From Artemisia argyi (lineage: Eukaryota > Streptophyta > Magnoliopsida > Asterales > Asteraceae), in contig CM060685.1 of the NCBI GenBank assembly GCA_030686995.1, positions 127,559,823-127,623,822 on the forward strand: a stretch of DNA of 64,000 nucleotides, in the 5' to 3' direction. Made by a program: the position numbers and the translations under genes. Below are positions 44,641-56,358 of this stretch, piece after piece. Under the pieces are notes generated by a model, which ran no database searches, was not told the origin of the DNA, and saw only the letters and a program-made list of their open reading frames with translations. Each line of letters opens with the position of its first letter. Position 1 is the first letter of the stretch.

Positions 44641-46299
44641 GGCTTGATATTGAACCACTACGACAACTGTGATTGACTATTTACCCAGGAACGATGTTTA
44701 CACACAACCTAGGTTGCCTATAATTATTGCGAACGATAAATAATTATATAACGCGTTTATATTTAATAATACGTTTCGTCTAAATAACGTATACTATTTA
44801 TATATTCCCAGAACCTACGAAATTTCCCGAGAACGCTCACTAATATTTTTGAACTTCGACACGATAATCAAGACACCCCAGGTGGGCCCCCAACACCCTT
44901 TGGGCCACGGATACACCACACAAACCAAACGGACTCCTTTTTATTCTTTCTTTTCTGCTGGGCCGAGACCAAACGCAAGCCCACCAAGTTACAAGCCCAT
45001 GTACACCTTTATTACTTTCTTTCTTTTGCACCATGTCGTGACACTCCAAACGCACCCTATTATTTCACAATTTTTACACATGAAGAATCACTATTATTAC
45101 ACATTTTGATTTACCTAGTGCCCAAGAACCACACGAGACATAAACATTACTCACTCACTCTCGTTCACTATATTAGAAACGGCCAAAGCAAAACCGTGAA
45201 CACTCCCATAGAGATAACTACAAAACGTGTCATAAACTTTCTTCCATGCTTCCCCTCCTCCCCTATAGCGAGTGAATGAACAGGGAAGTGTCAGGAATGT
45301 ATCTCACAAGATCTTGGCATGTATTCATGCGATTGGACAAGAGGAGAGGCGTTACTATTCGCCTAACATGCACACACCAACACTTGTGATCTTAGCTTGT
45401 TTCTACCCTTTCAAAAACAGCCTATATAAGCCTCCCATGCAACCCTAATCGTTACATGCACTTAAACGAACCATACCACTAAAAATATTAACGAGGAGAA
45501 GCTATGGAGGGACGAAAGGATTGCTAGAAGAACCACGCCTTGAAGTTTAGACCTTATACTTTGACCTCGTCATTTTAAATTTCAACACACGACCACCTAG
45601 TATTTTTGTACGATCTATTAGTTTAGCTGATAAAGAAACGAGAATGATAAATTTTTGGAGCTAATAACTTCGTTTAATCACCTAACGAGACCCAAAGTAA
45701 ATCGCTATTAGAACTAGTTTTCAGAAAACTTAAAAGCCTTAAGTGGGCCGTAAAGCCCAAAAAGCTAATTTCAGCTTATTACAATCAGCTGAGCGTATAA
45801 GCTGTTTTGAAATGAATTTGTAACTTAAAATGATGGATTTCTATAACCCTAGTGTTCCCCCAAACCCCCTGGATCATAAAACCTTAACGGGCCCTTATTT
45901 TGGACTCGTTAAGCCCACTAAATGAAATAAGCTAATTATAAGCTAATAAGTTGTTGGTATAAGCTGTTTGAGACCTTAAGAGCTTATTGAAATAATAAAA
46001 ATGCTAAGTTTTAAATTTGGTAAAGTTTGGACCATTTTTGCAAATGTTCAAAGGTTAGGGACTAGAATTGTCAAATTTGTAAACTTTGGGTGAAAAGTAT
46101 AAAACTGTTTTACTAAAGGGTATAAACAGTAAATATTGAAACTTAGGGATAATAAATGTAAATATTTGATAATTGGACTAAAAATGTAAATATATATAAT
46201 TTTTGGACTAACGGCGTAAATGTTTTCCGTTAAGGGTAAAAAGTATAAAATTGAGAAACATGAATGATTGAATAGTAATATTGATTTTAATAATCATTT

Positions 46300-46400
<101 letters not shown>

Positions 46401-46438
46401 AATATATATTAAATCGATAAATAATAAACATAACTTAT

Positions 46439-46567
<129 letters not shown>

Positions 46568-46830
46568 CGAATAAAACTTATATAACGAATAACTAAATTT
46601 AGACGAATAAAACAATACGTAACCATTATCTATTTTTATACGACGTAACACATCACGTATACACTTTATCGATTACTCATAATTAATAATAAACGTTCGC
46701 AATAAAACGAGACTTAAGAACTGAAACGTGCCATATCTTATAGGTTGTGTGTGAAGCCGTTGCCTTGCATCGTTGAGATTACGTTTGTTCTACTAAGGTG
46801 AGTTCATAGCCCACATTTAACTTATTTTGT

Positions 46831-46851
46831 GGGGGGGGGGGGGGGGGGGGG
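46831..46851. repeat. Poly(G) run of 21
   Basis: An uninterrupted run of 21 G. The length may be affected by sequencing error. Confidence 0.85.
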
Positions 46852-47455
46852 ATACATGCTCAAAACACGAACACAAGTCTTTTCCCGATCTTATTATTGC
46901 TTAAGTAGCTATTGCCAAAAGTCCCTCGATCATGAACCTTAATCACTTGAAAGGTGAACGTAAATAATTGTGAATAGATCTATTAGGGATTGACAATCCC
47001 CATTTGGTTGCTAGAGGAAAGTCACCAAATGCACGTTATTTGAATATAATAGGTTACTGGCAAATACCTATCTTGGGGGCTATATATTTTACATCATTAT
47101 TTTGAAAATATTGATGTCTGTTGAATCGTTGAGTGTCATGAGCTTAATGCAATAATGAATGTGATTTCTAACTTGTTTATTTGTATCGATATTACAATAA
47201 ACATCTATCTCTTGTGTTCAAACTCTTAATTATAAACCTATGAATTTCACTCAACTTTTGTTGACTTTTAGCATGTTTATCTCAGGTAACTAAATGGAAT
47301 GGATGGCAAAGGCACGAAGTGGGCAAATAAAGAAACGTTTATTTCTCTTTAAATAAAACTTGTTGTTGAATAACGAATTCTCTTGAAATTATGAATATTT
47401 GGTATTTTAAATAAAACTTAAAACGATCACTTGAATCGTTTTCTATAATTGTGAC

Positions 47456-48480
47456 GAAAGATCCACAATATAATACCCCAAAAGTCTTCCGCTGACATTT
47501 TAAGTCTTCCGCTGTATTGATCGATTTTGGGGGAGTTATACATTTGATTATCGGATTTCATATATAAATCACATTCTCTCCCCCGATCAAAAATTTCAAA
47601 TCTTTCGAGATTTTTGATCTCAATTGATTTTAATAAGTTAGAAAGCTTTTGGGAGAGAAATGCGGTCAATTTTAATATTTTCTGATAAAAAGAAACCTTT
47701 ACTGCTCCCCCTCAATCTGTGAGGGAGGTTGTTATGTGTCAGATTTGAAGAGTTTGAAAAAGATTCGAAGTTTTAACGAAAACTCTTTGAAAATTTACTC
47801 ATTCTGACACATAACCATCACAAATCGCATTGTTTCTTTTGTTTTGTTCAAAGTGTGGGGAGTTTTGATGATACATAAAATTTTGAGAAATCACTCTCCC
47901 CCTCAATCAATGACGGATGTTAAAGCATAAATATTTTCATAAACTATTAACGTCATTGATTGAGTGAAAATTTTATTAAACTTTTGAGTTCAATTTGATT
48001 TTCAATCAAAATATCATGGTACCACAAAGTTTTGCACAAATACTTTCCGGAAAAATCATAGAAGGGAAAGTATTTGGCGATAAAAAGAAGACTTCTCTTC
48101 TTTATTAAGAACTAATGCACTGAAACGTACATTAGATCGAGGGTGCATGAATATAAAGTAATTCACGCTCGGATGAACGGCACCCTTTGCTAGGAACAAC
48201 CGTCTTTTTAACGACGTGTTTTCCTCATTTTTGAAAACCGGGTTGCTATCTGAAGTAATAGCAAACCATAATGTTAAAGTCCGGGTTACAGTCTGAGATG
48301 ACTGTAAGCCAAAATTTTGAAGACCGGGTTGTAGCCTTAAATGACTACAAGCCATTTGACAGAAAAATTTTGGGGAGCGACATGTTTTAGAAAGCATTAT
48401 TAAAACATAAAATAACTCTTGCTCAAGCATATGTATGACTCCGTGTCATTGTTGAATGACATTTCTAAAGTCGTACATAA
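47456..48480. ncRNA. Hairpin-rich non-coding block (structured RNA candidate)
   Basis: Dense inverted repeats lie inside the large non-coding element. These include GATCAAAAAT (47585) with ATTTTTGATC (47610), GTTATGTGTCAGA (about 47731) with TCTGACACATAAC (about 47803), and CTCAATCAATGACG (47902) with CGTCATTGATTGAG (47951). Next come a weaker 12-bp pair at 48193-48224, three tandem hairpins at 48240-48353, and a nested hairpin at 48434-48476 (TGTCAT/ATGACA). Several C5 tracts (ctccccctcaat) stand at the foot of these repeats. Folding of the genomic RNA is inferred from pairing alone; transcription is not shown. It could serve packaging or dimerisation, or be chance structure in decaying repeats. 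Confidence 0.45.
48240..48353. repeat. Three 43-nt tandem hairpins with compensating stem changes
   Basis: Units start at 48240, 48283 and 48326. Stems are GGGTTGCTAT/ATAGCAAACC, GGGTTACAGT/ACTGTAAGCC and GGGTTGTAG/CTACAAGCC. All keep the same single mismatch at stem position 3. The distal four or five pairs differ completely between units yet remain complementary. Loops are 8, 8 and 10 nt. Confidence 0.8.
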
Positions 48481-49084
48481 TATTGATTACACAAGAGACA
48501 TGTCGCGAGAAGAATCTTTTTGGAATTTTTGAGGTTTTTCAAATTTTTATGATTTTTATAGGTTTTATATTTCTCTATTAACGATTTAACGTATTTATTT
48601 TTGAAATATGTACAAGGATACGAACCAAAATCATTACTCCTCAGCTTCCAGACTTTTCTCTGCTTCCATCATTTGACATGCTGAAGAGTAACGTGAGCAC
48701 ATTTAACCAGGGATTAATTCAGGCATTTCACTCTCCCCTAATTAGCGCTCTCCCCCAATCCTGACAACCTTTCTGATGAACACCCACAATAGAAGGAAGA
48801 CTTTGGACGAACACCCATAATATGAAGAGGTCTTTTGATAACCAAATACATGCCGTATTTAGTCTTCTAATCACATAGCGGAGAATGTAGCGAAGACTGT
48901 AGACACGACCTACTTCAAGATTGCCCAATATGGAGGAACAGAATACCAACCATCTTCATCTCACCAAATGCCTTCCAGTAACCTTACATATAACCCATCA
49001 GCCCGCAGCGCACACATGAGACGATAACACCCAACCGAGAATAAAGAATAGACTGACGACTCGACCTTCTTCAGTCTTTAGTAT

Positions 49085-49420
49085 AACACCAAAGTAACAA
49101 GTTGAACCACTGATCATCTATAGAATGTATTCATCCTTGGATATTAAGCCCTGATCACGTAAACCTGTTGTGCGTCCTTGATGTACACATTCTCTCTCCC
49201 CTGATGGTTATGATTAATCATACCATGACGTAACAGTGAAACGTTAATACCAAGGTGACAAGTTGAACCACTGATCATCTCTGCGGCTTTTCAACACCGG
49301 AATACACGATTAAGCCCGATCACGTGAACCTTTTGTGCGTCCTTGGTGTTCACATTTCTCTCCCCCATGATGGTTACGATTAATCGGAATCATCATCATT
49401 ATGTGTACATGTAGCCTGAT
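49085..49420. repeat. Two diverged copies of a roughly 163-bp unit
   Basis: Each copy carries acaagttgaaccactgatca, then gatcacgt.aacc, tgtgcgtcctt, a C-rich ctctccc tract and atggtta.gattaatc. The first copy has the palindrome ATGATTAATCAT. Confidence 0.75.
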
Positions 49421-49562
49421 GACGTATACATGAAGCATTGACTAGAAACCCTTTGTTACTGATTGAATCAGCCCGTGAGACGATGTCGATTAGCATTCCA
49501 TGACCATGTTCTTCAACACCTTGATAGATAGGAAGAAGTAGTGTTGGAGAACCATGGTTTGC

Positions 49563-49594
49563 ACGACTCCTGAACTGACGTATTCAGGAGTCGT
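49563..49594. other. Hairpin with 12-bp perfect stem
   Basis: ACGACTCCTGAA and TTCAGGAGTCGT flank an 8-nt loop. A weaker 15-bp imperfect inverted repeat (catgttcttcaacac / gtgttggagaaccatg) lies just upstream at about 49508-49555. Confidence 0.75.
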
Positions 49595-49643
49595 ATGACC
49601 ATTTCTCAATCATCATCCAACATGTAGATTAATATTCACCCTT

Positions 49644-49657
49644 CCCCCCCCCCCCCC
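49644..49657. repeat. Poly(C) run of about 14
   Basis: Homopolymer C run; length uncertain. Confidence 0.8.
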
Positions 49658-50039
49658 TCAAAAATTGCATATGCCTGTCGAATGCAAGTTTTGGTTGAAT
49701 AAGTGAATAATAGAATACTCCAATATGCGCCGATTCACTTGAAAACAGAATAAGCACGGAAAGAGCATGAACTTGTTGATGAGAATGGCCATAAATAAGA
49801 AGATTCCTCTTCTTTTGAAGATAAAGTGCACTCAAGCATACACTTTTCTTTTCTTAGATGAACGTGGCCTGAAGTGTTGTCAGCAGACGCCATAATGTTG
49901 AAGTACGAGGCCTGCACTGAAGTGTACAGACGTCATCTCTCTCTTTTCTTCTACTCTCTTGCTAACTCGTTACCAACCCTATTATCATTCTGTCGGATAT
50001 ATGTCGTGACTACTGATGGAGAGAAACCCAATATGATGA

Positions 50040-52600
50040 ACTTGAGACCGAAGTAATATGACCCGAATTTGTGACTTAAACTTGTACTAATGCGAGACAA
50101 AGAGCGGTGTAGAGACTTCGTGCAACATCGAATCCCTAAGTACTCTATACTCTACAACCAACCAACCATCAAGTATAAGATGTACATCACCTCTTGGATA
50201 TCCACAACTTCGTGTGACACTGAGCACTACAACGTGACTCCTTAAAGTGATAGTTATTTTGCAATAGAGAGAAGGAAAAAATAACTAGATATCCAAGTCC
50301 TTGTCGTTGTATTGAAAGCTCGAACAAGGATCTCGAAGAATCTTCATCCAACCTCCCCGATATCTTCAGATACTAAGTACACGCACCCATGAAATTTCAC
50401 TTCAGCCTCAAATAAATAATACTGAACTAACCCCGTAGTCACATCTTGTCAATTCAGTGCCTCAATCCAGCCATTTGTGATGTTATGGTTGAACTTTGAT
50501 AATGGTTTTAACCCGACCATGGTCAAGAACGCATAGCCCATCATCACGGGATTTTACAAATCTATAGTTTAAACCGAGAAATAAGTACTTTCGCGGGATT
50601 TTACAAAACCAAGAAGAAACCGTGAGACAGTAACAGGTTGAATGTAGCATGACTGATTTGGTTATGGCAAACATCAGTTTGGGTTAAGAATATCATGTGA
50701 GAATTACAGATCACATCAGAATTTTAAAGTCTTTGTCCAACTAACCAACCTCGAACACAAACAATTGTGACCACATGATGAAGGAACCCGATATACCAAT
50801 CTTGAAAATGAAGTAGAATTACTCAAATTTGTTACCTAAGCTTGCATTGTTGTTGGAAGAACGGTGTAGAGAATTTGTGCACCATGCAAATCTTTAAGTA
50901 CTCAATACTATCTTGACAAAGCATGAGACAATCATCACCTCTTGCGATTATCCACAACGTCATCTACGTGTGACACTGAGTACAATAACGTAACTCCTTT
51001 AAGTGATAGTTAACCAGGTCTTCAACCATCCACCCCGACTTCTTGAAACTAGATAACCCAAGTCTTCAACTTACATCATATGCGCGAGCAAGTTATCATT
51101 GAAATCCTGCATCCAACCATCCCCGATTTCAAGATAAAATAGGTAGACTCTTTCGTGAAATCCAACTTCGCCCTTAAGCAAGGAATACCAAATTAGCTTC
51201 GTGATCATTATGTGCGGTTGAGCAATCAAAGTGAGAAGAAACATGCGCAAATTCTTAGGAGTGCCCATGACTCATAGTCAGTCCAATCAAACATAGTTGT
51301 CTGACCCAGCTGCTTGAATGTCATCCGAAACAGTCGACATCTCAATATCTTCAAACGGGATTTTATAACTTATGTAACTTAAACCGAGAAATGATTCTTT
51401 CTAGGGATTTTACTAAAGTCAACAAAAGAAACCGGAAGATATATTCAGCAAGTTAAACTTAGAGAGAGATACCGGATGAGTCACAATTCGCACTAAGTGT
51501 CAAGTCGTGACAAGTCAAGTTACAATATATCAAATTGAGATTAGTCAAGTCGTAAGGATTAACTCACAACGTCAGATAACACTTTGATTAATCGAAACGA
51601 CTTAAGTTAAAACAAATCACTAATTGCAAAATGATTAACCAATCACACGAATCTCATCACTTAGTAACTTGCCAATAAGTTAGAGATAGTCGCTAAAGAG
51701 TGAGCAAACCTCTAGAGACTGACCCACTGAATCCAGAATTGCTGAAACCGGAACTGCAAAGATTCACACTATTGGAGACGGAATCGCTAGGAAACTTGCG
51801 CAAATTCTCCCCCTCAAAAAGGACATGCAATGACCTTTTTGCCAAAAACTGAAAGTCTATGATAGTTGTGAATTTGACATGCGCAAAACAGATACATGGA
51901 AGGAGACACATAAACCTACTGCAGAGAAGATGGTGATAAAGACATGCTTGTAGTAACACCTTGCTGGACTCCTCATCAATGATTTAGCAGATTAATGATT
52001 CATTGAAGTTCGGAATATGCTAGACCACTGGATGAAATGTGCATAACTATAGAGTGAGTAAAGGGTTAAAGCACGTCTCTAAACAAATCACCTCCTGTCT
52101 TTAAGTCTAACCATCTCTTGAGAAGTTCTTGTACTACAATCCCATTAGAAGCTTGAGAAACAACAATCTCTTGATGAAGCATGATAAAGGACAAGTTAGT
52201 GACTTATACTTGCACTAAAATCGTGATTTAGAACCTATATTGAGCACAACAACGTAACTCCTTTAAATATAGGTAGTGATATATACCCAACCTTCCATCC
52301 TTAATTGTATATATCCACTTCTTGAACATCCAAGTCTAATCACCTTAAATACACTCGAGCAAGGGTCACCAAACATCGTGCGTCCATCCACCCCGAGATG
52401 TTTGTGACACTAAGTATACCAACCCGTGAATTAACACACCAACCAAGTCACCGTAATTTCCCAATTCCTGCTGTTCTCGAAGCACAAACTTATCCCGAAG
52501 ATAATAGTCAGATCCCGTAAGTTATAATATGTCAAAAACCAAGTCTAGCCTATCGAATCTTTCGCGGGATTTTCTAAAAACATCAAGAGTAACCGCGAAT
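50040..52600. repeat. Diverged internal repeats of the non-coding element
   Basis: Three diverged blocks starting near 50050, 50790 and 52190 share the order gacttaa/cttgcact words, gtgtgacactgag.ac, aacgt.actcctt.aa, a block with ccaacc.ccccga, then (c)gcgggattttacaaa with taaaccgagaa. The spacing is about 750 and 1400 bp, the last with an intervening insertion. This suggests the interior grew by tandem duplication. Confidence 0.6.
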
Positions 52601-52639
52601 TAACAAGAACATCTAAGGGTGAGTTGCAATACTAATCTT

Positions 52640-52900
52640 CAAAACTTAAGTCAACGAAGTCAAGTATCAACTTGATCAAATTGCAGCAAGTCAAGTCGCA
52701 GTTTGAAAAATCGCAACAAGTCAAATTGCAGACAACCAAATTGCAATACGTCAAATCGCAAGTGTTAACTCGCAACGCCAAATCGCAATTGGTCAAAATG
52801 CAATCAGTCAAGTCGTAACAAATCAAAACGCAGTTTGATGAACCGCAATTAATCAAATCGCAAGTTGTCAACTGTAACTCAAGTCTCAAAAATTAAATTG
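52640..52900. repeat. 15-bp minisatellite (tcaaatcgcaa type)
   Basis: About 15 imperfect units with period near 15 bp. On the minus strand the in-phase reading mimics a pentapeptide-repeat protein (CDLTY CNLVV CNLTC CDFSN). A related taaccgcaaggtgag array lies at 54110-54240. Confidence 0.7.
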
Positions 52901-52920
52901 CAGGCTCACTCAAATCATAG

Positions 52921-54690
52921 GCATCCATAATGCTGACAAACTTAAAAACTCTGTAATCACGTCGACATATATATATATACCCCAAATACTAGCTGTGACG
53001 TGTGTATCCCCGTGAAATTTGCATGACCAAAATACCACTCCTTATCACCAAGTATTAACAAAAATTTGTATCCAACATTTTTATAAAAAAAAAATCATTG
53101 GAATAACAAATTTCCGTTTTCATTATAAGCGTCCCATCAATTCAGTCCAACTAATTAAACACTGAAGCCCAATAAAGAAGAAGATAGCACGATCCATATC
53201 AATTTTCAGCCCACAAGAAAGTGATACCCGATCCAAAAAGATAGCACTGAATCCAGCAAAAATTATATTCGCTTAAAGATATAGTACCCTAAATCCATCT
53301 TAGTCCTAACCCTAAACATAGTTAATCATCCGCCTCCATCTTCCATATTCTCTCTCATCTCAAACCAATCACAGCTAAAATCTCCTTCACAATACAAACC
53401 TATCAAAACCAATCTACATCACAGCCCTTACCTAGATTATTATTTACTAATCAATTCAGAATCAAGAAGAACTCGTAAGGTCTTCAAGATCCAATGGAAA
53501 TGGGTCTCAGGTAGAGTTACCGTTGATGTTGTTTCGTTTTTGGTTTCCTTTTAAACGAATCAAATAAAGTTTATAACATGATTGTTATAAAACTTTCATT
53601 TATATTCAGATATATGTGAAGCTCAGTCTTCAAAAATTTGATCAGTGATGTTTTTATCTCTTGGTTATGTAAAAAAATTGAAGCGTTGCAAGTCTAAAGA
53701 GATATGACTGAGATCAAGTTGTTGTTTTGTTTCGCACCATCTATATTCTTTGATCTATGATGATAATTTCATTCGTGTATATGGACTTTTGAGTTCTAAT
53801 GAGATATGTTGTTACACGAAATGAAGAACGACTGAGATCTTTTAGTTTTCATTGTATCTTCGAGTCGTGGATGAGATCTATGATGAATGGTTTTACACGT
53901 ATTGAATATTTTTAAAGTACTCTCCATTTCAAAAGAGACGATGAAAACCAGAACTGAGAACTTTGATTGTAGAAACATGAGATTGAGATGATTGTTGTTG
54001 TGCGCTTAGTTGATGGTCATAGGTGATGGATTGGCTGTGTTTGATGTGGGTTTAGATTCGTGGGTCAGTTGTTGTTCAGGTTTAATAACTTCTCTTCTTA
54101 TCATGAGAACTAACCGCAAGGTGAGATAACCGCAAGGTGAGGTAACCGCAGACTTGCTAACCGCTATATAGAGTTAACTGCTATATGGAGGAAACCTCAA
54201 ACATGAGGAAATCGCAATGTAGAGGCAACCGCAACCATGAAGGACAAAACAGTAGTTATCAAGCCAGTTTGTCTGTTTCCTTATATTGGACTAACTGCCA
54301 AAAAATGAGCAAACCTCTATCCCAAACAGTCAAGAGTAGGAGCTAATCTCAACCAAGAAGCTAACAAACCACTATCAAGAACAACAACAAAAAAGTCCAA
54401 CCCAGATTCCGACCAGTTATCTGACGAAGTTTTTGAACATCTTTTCACCACAATATTCACGGAAATGGTACAACATCACAAACATACACTGACAACATGA
54501 GACTGATAATATGGATAATATAAAATCATGAACCAGATATGTAAAAAAATGTAATGATTGACCACTTTGCTGTTACCAAAAGATGTGGTAAAAAAAATAT
54601 ATTATTTTCAGATTCACAAAAAAACAAAACGAGGATAAACTGCTTCAATGAATGTACAAACCACACAAAATCAACACAAATAACAACCTA
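52921..54690. other. 5' internal region of the non-coding element, no gene
   Basis: Follows the PBS on the minus strand. It contains the taaccgcaaggtgag array (54110-54240) and otherwise no motif. A gag start would be expected here in a coding element; none is present. Confidence 0.55.
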
Positions 54691-54703
54691 GGCTCTGATA
54701 CCA
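54691..54703 (-). promoter_or_regulatory. Primer binding site of the large non-coding element
   Basis: Minus strand TGGTATCAGAGCC, two bases after the 5' LTR end. Complementary to initiator tRNA-Met. Confidence 0.88.
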
Positions 54704-54705
54704 AT

Positions 54706-55082
54706 TGTAGGATCGAATAATATGTTGATTCATGTGGTTCGGGTGGTCTTGGATTGTAAGGTAAACATGGTGGAGAGTTTTAGAGAGAGATAGGAGGATT
54801 TCTTGAGAGAGAAAACACCTTTGAGGTGTGTGTATTATTGAAATCAACCAACCCTTCCCTTGTGTGGGAAGGGGTATATATACAATTACAGTATACGCCC
54901 TCCTGCGGGCTGTGGATCAGGTATACAGTGGGTAAAGACCCGTCCTTCCTCCACGGTGTGACTAATATCTAAACTATTACTATAATATCTAATCTAATAA
55001 ATAAACTAACTACGAGCTATCATAATGCTATTACATCATTTAGGTGACCGAGTCTTTTATAGGAATATTCGTATTCCTAACA
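54706..55082 (-). repeat. 5' LTR of the large non-coding element
   Basis: 377 bp. Relative to the other LTR it lacks two short blocks of about 9 bp in the purine-rich section and has about three base changes. Confidence 0.93.
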
Positions 55083-55087
55083 TATAT

Positions 55088-55481
55088 GGTGATTATATAA
55101 GAATAAGTAAATCAACATAAATAGTACCTTCAACCTAACTGAAATCAACGCTTCCAAGGCTCTCATCATACTAAATCAACAACGCACAATCACGAAAGTT
55201 AACAGAAAAATGTTTATTCCAATACATTTGTGCCATAAAATAAACCACAATATAGTAAGCTCACTCAAAAGTGATACTTCTATAAACAGGGAGTCAAATA
55301 ATTAACCAAGCTTCACATATATTTATTAGCTAGAATACATACCGTAGGGGTATCTTTGGTGAAGCTTCAGTTTGTTATTTTTCATAAAGTTCTAATATCT
55401 ATAAAAAAAAATTACAGAAAACCTTAAATCATTACATAAGTCAATTAGCATATGATAAATAAAACTTGAATGCATATATAC
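55088..55481. other. No gene seen
   Basis: Right flank of the large element, continuing the sequence that ends at 42220. AT-rich. No further isomerase exon was found on the minus strand. Confidence 0.45.
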
Positions 55482-55593
55482 CAATTGCACGTTCATAAAG
55501 AGCAATTCATGCCCCAACTGATCGAGGTGTTAGTTCTTGCAAAGTAACTGCAATAGATTCTCTTCCATTTGCATAGAGACCTGATGTTGTTCC
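55482..55593 (-). pseudogene. PGI1: Exon fragment of plastid-type glucose-6-phosphate isomerase
   Basis: This is a 112-bp exon-like segment bounded by a good acceptor (ttttattttacag) and a donor (G|gtatat). It reads [16 protein letters not shown] then [12 protein letters not shown], a stop, and IALYERAIG. The pattern matches the conserved segment of plastid/bacterial-type glucose-6-phosphate isomerase, the enzyme interconverting glucose-6-phosphate and fructose-6-phosphate. The TGA replaces a residue before IALYERA, so the copy is dead. No other exons of the gene were found within several hundred bases either side, so it is either a relic of a gene lost by insertion and decay or a fragment carried by a transposon. 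Gene identity rests on pattern recognition, not a search. Confidence 0.72.
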
Positions 55594-55960
55594 CTGTAAA
55601 ATAAAATATATTGTAATTACATATGTTCTTTGTAACCGTGTTCAGGAAAAACATGCACATGCAAAATATATATACATGAATTAATAAACAACAATACCGA
55701 AACAAAATAACCAACACAAATATCGAATCGTACTGATGCATTATCATCATGGTACCTTTGTAAAATTATACAACATAATAAAGCATTAAAGAAAGGAAAA
55801 TTAGGGTTTTGGGATCTGTAAAAAAAACGTGATATAAGAATGGATATGTGTTATATAAATTTTTTTTTTTTGAGATAAATACATTCCTTTTTAAACTAAC
55901 CAAATGGTCAATAATTACTTGTTTATGTTTATAGATTTGGTTTTGCTAGATATAATCAAA
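55594..55960. other. Intron-like AT-rich sequence, no gene
   Basis: Upstream intron-like side of the isomerase exon. A short 85-codon frame here overlaps intron and exon and is not meaningful. Confidence 0.4.
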
Positions 55961-55965
55961 AAAAG

Positions 55966-56050
55966 ATGTTGGTCTATTGGTTATCATGCTTGTTAATATT
56001 ACAAACACCCTAAGTTCGATCCTTGCAAGTGGCAAAATCTTTTTAAAAAA
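55966..56050 (+). mobile_element. Possible tRNA-derived SINE head
   Basis: tggtctattggttatcatg (55970-55988) resembles a polymerase III A box, and AGTTCGATCC (56013-56022) a B box, 40 bp apart. An A-rich, T-rich tail follows. Ends and duplication were not determined. Confidence 0.45.
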
Positions 56051-56079
56051 TAATCCTAATTTTGAGTAAAATTAATTAT

Positions 56080-56250
56080 TTCGAAATTAATTAAAAAAAT
56101 GCAAATTAAATAAATTAAAAACTAATAAATTCGAAATTAATTAAAAAAATGCAAATAAAATAAATTAAAAATATTGCTTACATGGCTGATGACATGGCCT
56201 GATGTGATGACATGGCAGATGACATGGCTGATAATGAATTACTGGACATT
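56080..56250. repeat. Two short tandem arrays
   Basis: Two copies of a 45-bp unit (ttcgaaattaattaaaaaa) are followed by four copies of gatgacatggc-type words (56185-56245). Confidence 0.75.
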
Positions 56251-56290
56251 GACTGGGCAATGAGGTGGCATATTCTTCAAATGTCTCCTG

Positions 56291-56356
<66 letters not shown>
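56291..56356. repeat. (AT)n microsatellite
   Basis: About 66 bp of AT dinucleotide. Confidence 0.97.

Positions 56357-56358
<2 letters not shown>

Noticed and set aside
48056..48430. 124-codon minus-strand frame
   Set aside because: Lies over the three tandem hairpins; its internal repeats come from the 43-nt units, and no domain is seen.
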